A stretch of DNA of 44,231 bases from an uncultured Dechloromonas sp. (lineage in GTDB: Bacteria > Pseudomonadota > Gammaproteobacteria > Burkholderiales > Rhodocyclaceae): positions 1 to 44,231 of the forward strand of contig CALKUR010000065.1 of the NCBI GenBank assembly GCA_937996725.1, given 5' to 3'. A model generated the notes under the pieces. That model worked only from the letters and a program-made list of their open reading frames with translations. It searched no databases and was not told the origin of the DNA. Position 1 is the first letter of the stretch. Each line of letters opens with the position of its first letter. Made by a program: the position numbers and the translations under genes. Below, piece by piece: positions 16,098 to 24,923 of the stretch.

Positions 16098-16175
16098 TAT
16101 CTGTCGCTTTTTTGCGCCAGGTCAAAGAATCAGGGGTTGAAATTCCCGATTTGGCCATGATGTGGTGCAGCAAAG

Positions 16176-16184
16176 TGTTATAAT
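16176..16184 (+). promoter_or_regulatory. Extended -10 promoter element of the desaturase gene
   Basis: TATAAT at 16179-16184 preceded by TG at 16176-16177, a classical extended -10. No good -35 is visible, which fits that class. It gives a leader of about 95 bases before the ATG at 16286. Confidence 0.6.
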
Positions 16185-16285
16185 TCATTGATTTTATTCA
16201 GGCGGCATAGCTTGCGGCCCGAATCGCCGGTGCGCCGGACTTGTGGCGCGCCCGACCGTTTTTGCCAATCTAGGAGAGTGTATCC

Positions 16286-17458
16286 ATGTACAACGGACTG
16301 ATTGATCTGCCCTGGTGGGGTTATATCGTTTACACCCTGATCGTGACCCACATCACGATTGCCGGTGTAACCATCTACCTGCACCGCCATTCGGCGCACC
16401 GTGCGCTGGAACTGCACCCGGTCGTGTCGCATTTCTTCCGTTTCTGGCTGTGGCTGACGACCGGTATGGTCACCAAGCAGTGGACCGCCATCCACCGCAA
16501 GCACCACGCCAAGTGCGAAACGCCGGAAGATCCGCATAGCCCGCAGATCTTGGGCCTGAAAAAAGTGCTGTGGCAGGGTGCCGAGCTGTATCGTGCCGAA
16601 GCCAAGAACGACGAAACCATGAAGCGCTATGGTGCCGGTACGCCGGACGACTGGATGGAGCACCATGTCTACTCGCACTCGGTGATTGGTGTGTCGATCC
16701 TGATGATCATCAACCTCATCTTGTTTGGACCGATCGGTCTGACCATCTGGGCCGTCCAGATGGCCTGGATCCCGTTCTGGGCCGCCGGCGTGGTTAACGG
16801 TGTCGCGCATTATTACGGCTACCGCAACTTCACCTGCCCAGATGCATCAACCAACCTAGTGCCTTGGGGCATCCTCATCGGTGGTGAAGAGTTGCATAAC
16901 AATCACCACGCCTTTGGGACCTCGGCCAAGCTGTCGAACAAGTGGTACGAGTTCGATATCGGCTGGCTCTATATCCGTACGCTGGAAACACTGGGTCTGG
17001 CCAAGGTGAAGAAGGTTGCGCCACGTCCGAAGCTAGGTGCCGCAGCGGCTGAGGTCAACGAAGAGACGCTGGATGCAGTGATTACCCACCGTTACGACCT
17101 GATGACGACCTACGGTAAGGCGATTCGCCACGAGTTTGCCCGCACGTTGGAACATCACAAGCATGACCATTCGCTGGCCGACAAGAAAACGCTGCGCCAA
17201 GCATCGCGCTGGGTGGCGGGTGACCTGGATCAGATCCCGGCCGAGTTGCGTCAGCCCGTAGATAGCGTGCTGGCCGAGAGCCCGGCGCTCACCAAGATGT
17301 GTACGATGCGTGAGCAGCTGGTCGGCATTTGGGAGAAGACCAATGCCTCGCGTGAGCAGCTAGTGCAGAGCCTTCAAGACTGGTGCAAGCAGGCCGAAGC
17401 CTCAGGCGTGCGTGCGTTGGAAGATCTGTCGGTTCGTGTACGCCGCTACGTGATCTAA
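16286..17458 (+). CDS. Fatty acid desaturase with long C-terminal tail
   Basis: Membrane-bound di-iron desaturase, probably introducing a cis double bond into acyl chains. 390 residues. The three histidine boxes are HRHSAH (33-38), HRKHH (70-74) and HNNHH (204-208), as in stearoyl-CoA-type delta-9 desaturases. Hydrophobic segments lie near 12-32, 46-62, 133-152 and 154-172. After about residue 245 comes a soluble helical tail of some 145 residues that plays no part in the known desaturase core. Its end (REQLVGIWEKTNASREQLV, then LQDWCKQAEASG) resembles the C-terminus of ISL3-type transposases. The gene is monocistronic: own promoter, own terminator. Electron donor unknown. Confidence 0.9.
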   Translation: MYNGLIDLPWWGYIVYTLIVTHITIAGVTIYLHRHSAHRALELHPVVSHFFRFWLWLTTGMVTKQWTAIHRKHHAKCETPEDPHSPQILGLKKVLWQGAELYRAEAKNDETMKRYGAGTPDDWMEHHVYSHSVIGVSILMIINLILFGPIGLTIWAVQMAWIPFWAAGVVNGVAHYYGYRNFTCPDASTNLVPWGILIGGEELHNNHHAFGTSAKLSNKWYEFDIGWLYIRTLETLGLAKVKKVAPRPKLGAAAAEVNEETLDAVITHRYDLMTTYGKAIRHEFARTLEHHKHDHSLADKKTLRQASRWVAGDLDQIPAELRQPVDSVLAESPALTKMCTMREQLVGIWEKTNASREQLVQSLQDWCKQAEASGVRALEDLSVRVRRYVI

Positions 17459-17477
17459 GATACCTGCAGAAACAAAA

Positions 17478-17513
17478 ACCGCTGGTCAGTGAAAACTGCC
17501 CAGCGGTTTTTTT
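17478..17513 (+). terminator. Intrinsic terminator after the desaturase gene
   Basis: Stem ACCGCTGG (17478-17485) with CCAGCGGT (17500-17507), topped by CAGT-GAAA-ACTG, a GNRA tetraloop hairpin, and followed by a run of T residues. Confidence 0.9.
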
Positions 17514-17550
17514 ATGTGTGTGCAGTTATTGGCTGAACCGTCATTGCACC

Positions 17551-17583
17551 AAAGACAAAGCCCACCGCGAAGGGTGGGCTTTG
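17551..17583 (-). terminator. Likely terminator of rpmB-rpmG (minus strand)
   Basis: Perfect 11-pair stem CAAAGCCCACC with GGTGGGCTTTG (17556-17583). On the minus strand it lies about 20 bases after the rpmG stop and is followed by TCTTTGG, a weak T-tract. Confidence 0.65.
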
Positions 17584-17605
17584 TTGCGTTTGGGACGCGC
17601 GCTGC

Positions 17606-17773
17606 TTACTTCAGCTTGGTTTCCTTATACGCCACGTGCTTGCGAGCTTTCGGGTCGTACTTGGTGATTTCCAGCTTTTCAGGCGTGGTGCGCTTGTTCT
17701 TGGTGGTGGTGTAAAAGTGACCAGTACCAGCGCTCGATTCGAGCTTGATCTTTTCACGTCCGCCTTTGGCCAT
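17606..17773 (-). CDS. rpmG: 50S ribosomal protein L33
   Basis: 55 residues read on the minus strand from ATG 17773: MAKGGREKIKLESSAGTGHF, then YTTTKNKRTTPEKLEITKYD and the basic end VAYKETKLK. It has the family length and pattern. The four zinc-binding cysteines of the C+ type are absent, so this is the zinc-independent form. It lies 28 bases after rpmB and is probably co-transcribed. Confidence 0.97.
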   Translation of the reverse strand: MAKGGREKIKLESSAGTGHFYTTTKNKRTTPEKLEITKYDPKARKHVAYKETKLK

Positions 17774-17801
17774 GATGTTCTCCTAGAATTCGGTGGGTGG
17801 C

Positions 17802-18035
17802 TTAGACTTCGCCGCGTGCGCGCAGGTCAGCGAGAACGGTCTCGATGCCCTTCTTGTCGATGAGGCGCAGGCCAGCGGTCGAAACACGCAGGCGCACAAA
17901 GCGGTTTTCGGTCTCAACCCAGAAACGACGGTACTGCAGATTCGGCAGGAAGCGACGCTTCGTTTTGTTGTTGGCGTGAGAAACGTTGTTTCCCACCATC
18001 GGGCCCTTGCCCGTGACTTGGCAAACGCGTGCCAT
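17802..18035 (-). CDS. rpmB: 50S ribosomal protein L28
   Basis: 77 residues starting MARVCQVTGKGPMVGNNVSH, followed by ANNKTKRRFLPNLQYRRFW, both family hallmarks. An AGGAG ribosome site is present. First gene of the rpmB-rpmG operon, with a promoter just upstream. Confidence 0.98.
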   Translation of the reverse strand: MARVCQVTGKGPMVGNNVSHANNKTKRRFLPNLQYRRFWVETENRFVRLRVSTAGLRLIDKKGIETVLADLRARGEV

Positions 18036-18070
18036 AGTTGACTCCTGTTATCCCAAACGGAAAGCCGATG

Positions 18071-18100
18071 ATTATAAAGCCGAAAGCGGGTAAAAATCAA
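18071..18100 (-). promoter_or_regulatory. Promoter of rpmB-rpmG
   Basis: On the minus strand TTGATT (18095-18100) and TATAAT (18071-18076) are separated by 18 bases, about 35 bases ahead of the rpmB ATG. Confidence 0.7.
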
Positions 18101-18163
18101 GCCCTGAGATGATTTCCCCGTTTTTAGAGCATTCTGGGAGTTTTAGGTGCCCGACGGGCTGAT

Positions 18164-18844
18164 TTAGCCCAGTTTGCCGCGTTCGCTGAAGGAGTAGGGT
18201 TCGGCCAGGCCCGCGACGATGAAATGGTCCAAAACCCGTACATCTACAAGCCCCAGGGCCTCTTGCAGCAGATTTGTGAGGTGTTCGTCGGCCCCCGAAG
18301 GATCGGCAACGCCGCTGGGGTGGTTATGGGCGAAGATGACCGCGGCGGCGTTGTGATGCAGGGCGCGCCGGACAACCTCCCGCGGGTAAACGCTGGTCTG
18401 AGTCAGGGTTCCCCGGAAGAGCTCTTCGCTGGCAATCAGGCGGTTGCGGGCATCTAGCCAGAGGGCATGAAAGACCTCGAATTCCCGGTTGGCGAGGCTC
18501 AACTTGAGGTAACGGCGGACATTGTCGACGGAAGAGAGGGAGACGCCTTGTGCCATTTCCTCGCGCAGGGTGCGTCTAGCCAGTTCTAGGACGGCAATGA
18601 GCTGCGCAGTCTTGGCGGGTCCCAGGCCCAGTTTCTCTTTAAGTGCTTTGGGTGGGGCGGAAAGCAGGCCGTAGAGACCGCCAAATTCCTGAATTAAGCT
18701 GTGGGCTAAGGCGATGGCATCCTGGCCGGGTAAGCCGGTACGCAGCAGAATGGCGACCAATTCGGCATCAGACAGCACATCAGGGCCGCGTTCAAGGAGT
18801 TTTTCGCGCGGGCGGTCGCTTTTGGGGCGCTCGGTCAGGGGCAT
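18164..18844 (-). CDS. radC: RadC (JAMM-motif) protein
   Basis: 226 residues. The N-terminal half carries helix-hairpin-helix-like DNA contact sequence (LGLGPAKTAQLIAVLELARR). The C-terminal half is a JAB/MPN domain with zinc ligands in HNHPSG, H173 and H175, and D186 (GVADPSGAD). Despite the name, a role in DNA repair is not established; the fold is that of a metalloprotease or isopeptidase. It lies downstream of rpmB-rpmG on the same strand in position but reads towards them only after its own stop, i.e. it is transcribed separately, and it is divergent from coaBC. Confidence 0.93.
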   Translation of the reverse strand: MPLTERPKSDRPREKLLERGPDVLSDAELVAILLRTGLPGQDAIALAHSLIQEFGGLYGLLSAPPKALKEKLGLGPAKTAQLIAVLELARRTLREEMAQGVSLSSVDNVRRYLKLSLANREFEVFHALWLDARNRLIASEELFRGTLTQTSVYPREVVRRALHHNAAAVIFAHNHPSGVADPSGADEHLTNLLQEALGLVDVRVLDHFIVAGLAEPYSFSERGKLG

Positions 18845-18938
18845 GCGGGTCTCCGCTGGTGAACGTATACATCGTAAATGTGGATAGAATAGCCCAACGC
18901 AAGAGCCCGTCGGGGCGCAATTAACAAAAAGGTTTTCT

Positions 18939-20162
18939 ATGTCCGTCTGCGTTCAGACTTCTTCGGATCTGGCCGGTAAAAAAATTCTGCTGGGCATTAC
19001 CGGTGGTATCGCCGCGTATAAGTGCGCCGAGCTCGTGCGCCTGCTGAAAAAGGCCGGTGCCGACGTCGTGGTCGGCATGACGGATGCTGCGACACGCTTT
19101 GTCACACCGCTGACGTTTCAAGCACTTTCCGGTCACCCGGTGGCGGTGGATGCCTGGAACCCAGATCAGGGCAACGGCATGCACCATATCGACCTTACCC
19201 GCACGGCGGATCTGATGGTGATTGCGCCAGCCTCGGCTGACTTTATAGCTAAGATCGCGCATGGGCGTGCCGATGATTTGCTCTCGACGCTGGTGCTGGC
19301 GCGGGATTGCCCGTTAGCCGTGGCACCGGCCATGAATCGCCAGATGTGGTCGAATCCGGCAACGCAACGCAACGTGGCCCAACTGCGGGCGGATGGTATT
19401 GATATCTGGGGGCCGGCGGTCGGTGAGCAGGCTTGTGGCGAAACGGGCGAAGGCCGCATGTTGGAAGCCTGCGAGTTGCTGGAACAGATCATTGCCGCAG
19501 TCACGCCCAAGGTGCTGGCAGCGCAGCGCATCGTTATGACCGTAGGCCCCACTTTCGAGCCGCTGGATCCGGTGCGTGGCATTACCAATCGCTCTTCGGG
19601 GCAGATGGGCTATGCCATGGCACGGGCCTTTGCGCAGGCCGGTGCCGAGGTCACTTTGGTGAGTGGGCCTGTGAATTTTGTCGCGCCGATGGGCGTGCGC
19701 CGTATCGACGTGCTGACCGCAGAAGAAATGCGTCTGGCGGTGATGCGTGAAATCGCTCATGCGACCGTCTTTGTCGGTGTGGCCGCCGTGGCAGACTATC
19801 GACCCGTGGAAGTTGCCGAGCATAAGCTGAAAAAAACTGATGACGCGCAGCACGCACGCACGATTGAGCTGACGGCTAACCCAGATATTCTGGCCGAAGT
19901 CGCTTCGTTGCCCGCGGGCCCGTATTGCGTAGGTTTTGCCGCCGAGAGCCAAAATCTGGACGAGTACGCAGAAGCGAAGCGTCGTCGTAAAAATCTGCCG
20001 TTGATTATCGGTAACCTGGTGGCCGATGGCTTGGGCACCGCAGATAATCAGGTGACGCTGTATGACGACACGGGTCGTCATCCCTTACCGATTTTGCACA
20101 AAGCCGAGCTGGCTAAACGCCTGGTGGAAGAATTGGCCAAGCGTCTCAACGCACGCCCCTGA
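18939..20162 (+). CDS. coaBC: Bifunctional phosphopantothenoylcysteine decarboxylase/synthase
   Basis: Two steps of coenzyme A synthesis in one protein of 407 residues. CoaB joins phosphopantothenate to cysteine, using CTP in bacteria of this type. CoaC then decarboxylates the product with FMN. The N-terminal flavoprotein domain has ILLGITGGIAAYKCAELVRL, the HHIDL region and APAMNRQMW. The C-terminal synthase domain starts near residue 190 (IVMTVGPTFEPLDPVRGITN, then RSSGQMGYA) and includes VAAVADYRP and the Lys-rich KLKK loop. A possible -10 TAGAAT is at 18885-18890. dut follows after 15 bases, a common pairing. Confidence 0.96.
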   Translation: MSVCVQTSSDLAGKKILLGITGGIAAYKCAELVRLLKKAGADVVVGMTDAATRFVTPLTFQALSGHPVAVDAWNPDQGNGMHHIDLTRTADLMVIAPASADFIAKIAHGRADDLLSTLVLARDCPLAVAPAMNRQMWSNPATQRNVAQLRADGIDIWGPAVGEQACGETGEGRMLEACELLEQIIAAVTPKVLAAQRIVMTVGPTFEPLDPVRGITNRSSGQMGYAMARAFAQAGAEVTLVSGPVNFVAPMGVRRIDVLTAEEMRLAVMREIAHATVFVGVAAVADYRPVEVAEHKLKKTDDAQHARTIELTANPDILAEVASLPAGPYCVGFAAESQNLDEYAEAKRRRKNLPLIIGNLVADGLGTADNQVTLYDDTGRHPLPILHKAELAKRLVEELAKRLNARP

Positions 20163-20177
20163 TCGAAGGAAGATTGT

Positions 20178-20627
20178 ATGCACCGTATTGATGTTCGAAT
20201 TCTTGATGCCCGTTTGCACGATACGCCGCCGGTTTACGGCACGGCGGGTGCGGCCGGTCTGGACTTGCGTGCTTGCGTTGACGCGCCGATGACGCTGAAG
20301 CCGGGTGAAACGGTTCTGGTGCCATCCGGTATCGCCATTCACCTGGCCGACCCCGGCTTGGCCGCGATGATTCTGCCGCGTTCCGGTCTGGGGCATAAGC
20401 ATGGCATCGTGCTCGGTAACCTGGTGGGCTTGATTGATTCGGACTACCAAGGTGAGATCAAAGTGTCTCTGTGGAATCGCAGCGATACCGCATTTGAGAT
20501 TAATCCACTCGATCGGATCGCGCAGTTGGTGGTGTTCCCGGTGTTGCAAGTTTCGATGAATATCGTTGAAGCGTTCACCGAGAGCAGTCGTGCCGAGGGT
20601 GGTTTTGGGAGCACCGGTAAACAATAG
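20178..20627 (+). CDS. dut: dUTP diphosphatase
   Basis: Hydrolyses dUTP to dUMP, keeping uracil out of DNA and feeding dTMP synthesis; trimeric. 149 residues with the five family motifs in order: GAAGLDLRA, LPRSGLGHKHG, GNLVGLIDSDYQGEI, RIAQLVVFPV and the C-terminal RAEGGFGSTGKQ that closes over the active site. Likely in an operon with coaBC and the MFS gene. Confidence 0.97.
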   Translation: MHRIDVRILDARLHDTPPVYGTAGAAGLDLRACVDAPMTLKPGETVLVPSGIAIHLADPGLAAMILPRSGLGHKHGIVLGNLVGLIDSDYQGEIKVSLWNRSDTAFEINPLDRIAQLVVFPVLQVSMNIVEAFTESSRAEGGFGSTGKQ

Positions 20628-20631
20628 TGGT

Positions 20632-21912
20632 ATGAACCTCCCTAAAGTACGGTCAACTGCACATCAGGCCTCGATAATTTTTGTCGTGGTGATGGCGGCC
20701 TATACGCTGTCGTTTTTCCAGCGCTTTGCCCCGGCGTCAATTGCCCAGGATCTGGCGCTGGCTTTTGACACCACGGCCGCCTCGCTCGGTGTTCTGGCGG
20801 CAACGTATTTCTACGTTTATACCTTGATGCAGATTCCAACCGGTGTACTGGTCGACACCCTGGGCCCGCGCCGAATTCTGTTGTTAGGCGGCATCGTTTC
20901 ATTCGTGGGGAGCCTGTGGTTCGGCTTGGCGAGTGATTTGTCACAGGCACTTATTGGCCGTACGTTGGTGGGTCTGGGTGTCTCAGTGACCTTCATCGCT
21001 ATGCTCAAGATTATTGCGCTGAGCTTTGAAGAGCATCGTTTTGCATCGCTTACCGGACTGGGCGTTTTTGTCGGCAATATTGGTTCGGTACTGGCCGGCG
21101 TGCCGCTCGCATTTGCGGCGACGGAAATCGGTTGGCGCTCTGTCTTTGTCGCGGTCGCCGTGGCGTCACTGCTGTTCGGGTCGATGGCGTGGTGGATGAT
21201 GCGGCATAGTGCTGCAATGGCGGGTGCCAAGGTTGATCGCACCGTCGTCATTGGTGGATTGTGGTCGGTGATGCGTAACCGTCTGACCTGGGCACCGGCG
21301 CTGACCAATCTGGGGATGTGCGGTAGTTACTTCACCTTCGCTGGGTTGTGGGCCATGCCTTATCTCACACAAGTGCATGGTTATGGCCGCAATATCGCGG
21401 CCACTCATTTGTCATTGATGTATGCCGGGTTTGCCGTGGGATGCTTGGCACTAGGCATACTGTCAGATCGAATTCGGCAACGTAAGACGATCCTGATCGC
21501 GTCTGCCGTGGTTTACACCGGAGTCTGGAGCATCTGGTGGTGGGGTGGCACGCTGGGTGTGACGATGACGATGGGGCTCTTTTTCCTCATGGGTTTCAGT
21601 GCCGCGGCGTTTAGCCTGACTTGGGCATGCGCCAAGGAAGTCAACCCGCCACAGTTAGCCGGGATGTCGACATCCATTGCCAACGTGGGTGGCTTCTTTG
21701 GTGCGGCGGTCATGCAGCCGCTGGTGGGTTGGCTGATGGACCAAGTATGGGCTGGCACCATGACCAATGGGGTGCGTATCTACAGCCTGGGCGATTTCCG
21801 ATTTGGATTCTCGATTGTTATTGGCCTGGCGATTTTCGGGCTAGCCGCTGCCTTTTTTGTTCGGGAAACGCGTTGCAAAAACCTTTGGGTCGAAGCGCAG
21901 AAGCTGGGCTGA
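20632..21912 (+). CDS. Major facilitator superfamily transporter
   Basis: 426 residues from ATG 20632, five bases after dut; the frame opens further upstream inside dut, but that part is a shadow. About 12 hydrophobic segments. The loop between helices 2 and 3 carries GVLVDTLGPRRILLLGG, the MFS A-motif, and the second half has a matching DRIRQRKT. No substrate can be inferred. It converges on glnE with the stop codons directly adjacent (21912/21913). Confidence 0.88.
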   Translation: MNLPKVRSTAHQASIIFVVVMAAYTLSFFQRFAPASIAQDLALAFDTTAASLGVLAATYFYVYTLMQIPTGVLVDTLGPRRILLLGGIVSFVGSLWFGLASDLSQALIGRTLVGLGVSVTFIAMLKIIALSFEEHRFASLTGLGVFVGNIGSVLAGVPLAFAATEIGWRSVFVAVAVASLLFGSMAWWMMRHSAAMAGAKVDRTVVIGGLWSVMRNRLTWAPALTNLGMCGSYFTFAGLWAMPYLTQVHGYGRNIAATHLSLMYAGFAVGCLALGILSDRIRQRKTILIASAVVYTGVWSIWWWGGTLGVTMTMGLFFLMGFSAAAFSLTWACAKEVNPPQLAGMSTSIANVGGFFGAAVMQPLVGWLMDQVWAGTMTNGVRIYSLGDFRFGFSIVIGLAIFGLAAAFFVRETRCKNLWVEAQKLG

Positions 21913-24714
21913 CTACAAACCGAAGACCTGTTTCTTTAAGGCAATCACGGCGTTGATGTGTGCTTCCAGCGTGAGATCAATCGGTAACCGTGCCTTGGGG
22001 TCATCGTTCAAACGATTGATGTGCTGTAAGCGCCGATATTCACGGTAGGCGGCTTGTACGGCCGATGCCAGATCCTCCGGGATAAGCCCATGTTTGGCTG
22101 CGATACCCAGCAAGGCGATATTGCCGAGATTGTCGGTGAGATACGGGTGCTGGTGAGCATGGGCCAGGATTAAATACTGAACGATGAATTCCACATCGAT
22201 AATGCCGCCGGGGTCCTGTTTTATGTCGAATGTGCCGGGTGCAACTGAACCATGGGCATCAAACATTTTCTGGCGCATGGCCAATACTTCGGTGCGCAGG
22301 TTGTTGCTGTCGCGGGGAAGGCAGAGTATGTCTTTGCGCACCTGCTCGAAGCGGGCGCCGAGTTCCGGATCACCTGCTACAAACCGGGCACGGGTTAGCG
22401 CCTGATGCTCCCACATCCAGGCTGATTTTTCCTCGTAGTCGCGGAACCCCTCCAGACTAATCGCCAGCATGCCGGAGTCGCCATTCGGGCGTAGACGCGT
22501 GTCGATCTCGTACACGATGCCTGATGAGGTTTGCGAAGATAGCCAAGTATTGAGTCGCTGGCCAAGACGCATGTAGGTTTGTGCGGCATCCTGATCGGGA
22601 TCGTCATAGAGGTAGACCACGTCCAGATCGGAACCGTAGCCCAACTCTTTGCCGCCGAGCTTGCCATAGCCGATGACGGCAAAGTGGGGCGTGTCAGTGT
22701 GGCGTTTTGTCAGGTTGCTCCAGACCAGTTTAATGGTGCGATCCAGAATGATGTCGGCGAGCTCGGAGAGAAAGTCGGAGATGCGTTCCAGGCTATGTAA
22801 CCCGGCCAGATCCTGTACCAGAAGGCGGAATACCTGGGCGTGGTGCATTTCGCGTAGGACGTTCATTTCGACTTCGGTGTCGCCGCGCGCTTCATTCAGG
22901 GCGCGATCCAGTTCCTGGCGATAAGCGGCGAAGTCCGTCGCGGCGTCAAGCAACCGTTGATCCAAAAGCTCGTCGAGCAGCAGGGGGTGGCGTGCCAGAA
23001 ACAAGCCGGCCCAGCTTGAGGCGCCAACCAGATCTGCGACGCGTTGCAGCGCCAAGGGATACTGTTGCAAGAGCGCCAGATAGGCACCGCGGCCGGAGAT
23101 GGCTTCAAGAAAATCTAACCCGCGCAGAAGCGCTGCATCAGGTGCGGGCGTTTTGGTAGCAAGCTCAATCAGGCTGCACGCGGCAGCATCAAGACGTTCG
23201 CGATTAGTTCCGGGAAGCTGCTGGTAGCGGCTTGATTCACGGAAGCGACAGATACGATGGACGAGTTCTTTGCCGTCGTGGTATCCCATCGATTCGAGTA
23301 ACGTACCCGATTCACCATCGGCACAACTGTTGTGCCAGAGCGCTTGAATCGGCGCGTTATCTTCGCGTTCATTGGGGTCAGAGAAAACCGCCTGGAAATG
23401 TTGGCTGACAATGGCGCGATGTGTGCAGAGTTCATCGTAGAGTTCCTGCCAGTCGGCGTAGCCCATGCTCTCTGCCAGCAGCGCGCGGTCCTGCTGCGAA
23501 TCAGGCAGCATATGCGTTTGCGCATCATCCAGAAATTGCAGTCGATGCTCTAGCCGGCGTAAAAAGACGTAGGCCTCGGTCAACGCGGCGACATCGTCGG
23601 TAGCCAGTTGGCCCACCTGACCGAGCCGATCCAGAATCAAAAGCGTCGGACGAATCTGCAAGCTGCTATCGCGGCCGCCGCGAATGAGCTGGAACACCTG
23701 TGCGATAAATTCGATTTCACGAATGCCACCCGGTCCGAGCTTGATATGTTCGGTGCGGTCTTTGCGGGTGACTTCCTGTCGGATCTGGGCATGCAGCGCG
23801 CGCATGGCGTTGATGGCGCCGAAGTCGAGATATTTACGGAAGACGAAAGGCCGGGCAACGTTATAAATCAGAGCGGGCCCGCAGAGGTCGTCATCCTGAT
23901 TCATGGTGCGCGATTTGATCCAGGCATATCGCTCCCATTCGCGGCCTTGAGCGATAAAGTAGTTTTCGAGCATGTCGCTAGAGCAGACAAGCGGACCGGA
24001 GTCGCCATTCGGCCGCAACCGCATATCGACGCGAAACACCTGGCCATCGGCGGTAGTGTCATTCAGGCTGGCGATGAGCTTTTTACCAAGGCGGGTAAAG
24101 AAGTCGTAGTTGTCGATGCGGCCTCCGCCGTCTTCGCGGCCCGTCGTCTCGCCATCTTCTGGGTACACGAAGATGTAATCGACATCGGAAGATACATTCA
24201 GCTCGCGGCCGCCGAGTTTGCCCATGCCAACAACGGCCAGGTGTGTTGCCGCACCACTGCTCGGGCTGATCGGCTGCCCGTAACGTCTGGCGAGATCCTT
24301 GTGCAGCGTTTCTAGTGAAAATAGCGTGGTGACATCGGCCAAGGTGGTCATGGTCTCGACGATTTCCGCGAGAGAAGCGCCATCCGCAAGGTCGCGCAGC
24401 GCTAGATGCGCCATCACCCGTTGGCGAAGGCCGCGAAGGGCACGCTGGAGTTTTTCCTCATCGAGGGCGTTTCCGTCTTCATTGGTCCCGACCTGCTCCT
24501 GGAGATAGGCGCGCATTTTCGCTGAACTTACTGGTCGTTGATCATGCTCGCAAAGCCACGCGGCAATATCAGGTCGTGCAGTGAGAAGCAGGGCGACATA
24601 ACGGCTGTGGCGGCAGGTGTAAGCCAAGCGTGCATCAAAATCTGCCGTAGCCACGGGCGTAACATGGGTGCGGCCGGCGGCGACGATGGGTGACAGCGGA
24701 AAAGTTGTATTCAT
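21913..24714 (-). CDS. glnE: Glutamine synthetase adenylyltransferase/adenylyl-removing enzyme
   Basis: Controls glutamine synthetase by adding AMP to, or removing it from, a tyrosine in response to PII and glutamine. 933 residues, the usual length. Two nucleotidyltransferase domains are present. The N-terminal adenylyl-removing domain has GMGKLGGRELNVSSDVDYIF near residues 163-182. The C-terminal adenylyltransferase domain has GYGKLGGKELGYGSDLDVVY near residue 690. Both retain the metal-binding Asp-x-Asp. Helical GlnD_UR-type linkers follow each. The start lies close to the divergent yhdP region. Confidence 0.96.
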   Translation of the reverse strand: MNTTFPLSPIVAAGRTHVTPVATADFDARLAYTCRHSRYVALLLTARPDIAAWLCEHDQRPVSSAKMRAYLQEQVGTNEDGNALDEEKLQRALRGLRQRVMAHLALRDLADGASLAEIVETMTTLADVTTLFSLETLHKDLARRYGQPISPSSGAATHLAVVGMGKLGGRELNVSSDVDYIFVYPEDGETTGREDGGGRIDNYDFFTRLGKKLIASLNDTTADGQVFRVDMRLRPNGDSGPLVCSSDMLENYFIAQGREWERYAWIKSRTMNQDDDLCGPALIYNVARPFVFRKYLDFGAINAMRALHAQIRQEVTRKDRTEHIKLGPGGIREIEFIAQVFQLIRGGRDSSLQIRPTLLILDRLGQVGQLATDDVAALTEAYVFLRRLEHRLQFLDDAQTHMLPDSQQDRALLAESMGYADWQELYDELCTHRAIVSQHFQAVFSDPNEREDNAPIQALWHNSCADGESGTLLESMGYHDGKELVHRICRFRESSRYQQLPGTNRERLDAAACSLIELATKTPAPDAALLRGLDFLEAISGRGAYLALLQQYPLALQRVADLVGASSWAGLFLARHPLLLDELLDQRLLDAATDFAAYRQELDRALNEARGDTEVEMNVLREMHHAQVFRLLVQDLAGLHSLERISDFLSELADIILDRTIKLVWSNLTKRHTDTPHFAVIGYGKLGGKELGYGSDLDVVYLYDDPDQDAAQTYMRLGQRLNTWLSSQTSSGIVYEIDTRLRPNGDSGMLAISLEGFRDYEEKSAWMWEHQALTRARFVAGDPELGARFEQVRKDILCLPRDSNNLRTEVLAMRQKMFDAHGSVAPGTFDIKQDPGGIIDVEFIVQYLILAHAHQHPYLTDNLGNIALLGIAAKHGLIPEDLASAVQAAYREYRRLQHINRLNDDPKARLPIDLTLEAHINAVIALKKQVFGL

Positions 24715-24923
24715 AAACTTCGATGGTTCCGTGCAGGCACTTGCTTTTATGGCGGCCTTGGAAGGCCAGATCAGCTAAAATTGTGTCACTAAGCGTTCGC
24801 CCGGTCCAATGGGCGTTTTTCGGGCCAGGTTCCGCCCGCCGATTATTCAGTCCCGGATCTCCTTTGCGCCGTCTCTTTACGCTGTCCTCCGAGCTATTCA
24901 GGGTTCCCATCGAGGGCCTGCGG

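Noticed and set aside
16178..16810. 210-codon minus-strand open frame opposite the desaturase
   Set aside because: Antisense shadow; overlaps the desaturase promoter and histidine-box coding region and has no recognisable pattern.
23608..24315. 235-codon plus-strand open frame opposite glnE
   Set aside because: It lies wholly inside the antisense of a well-supported glnE and shows no family features.
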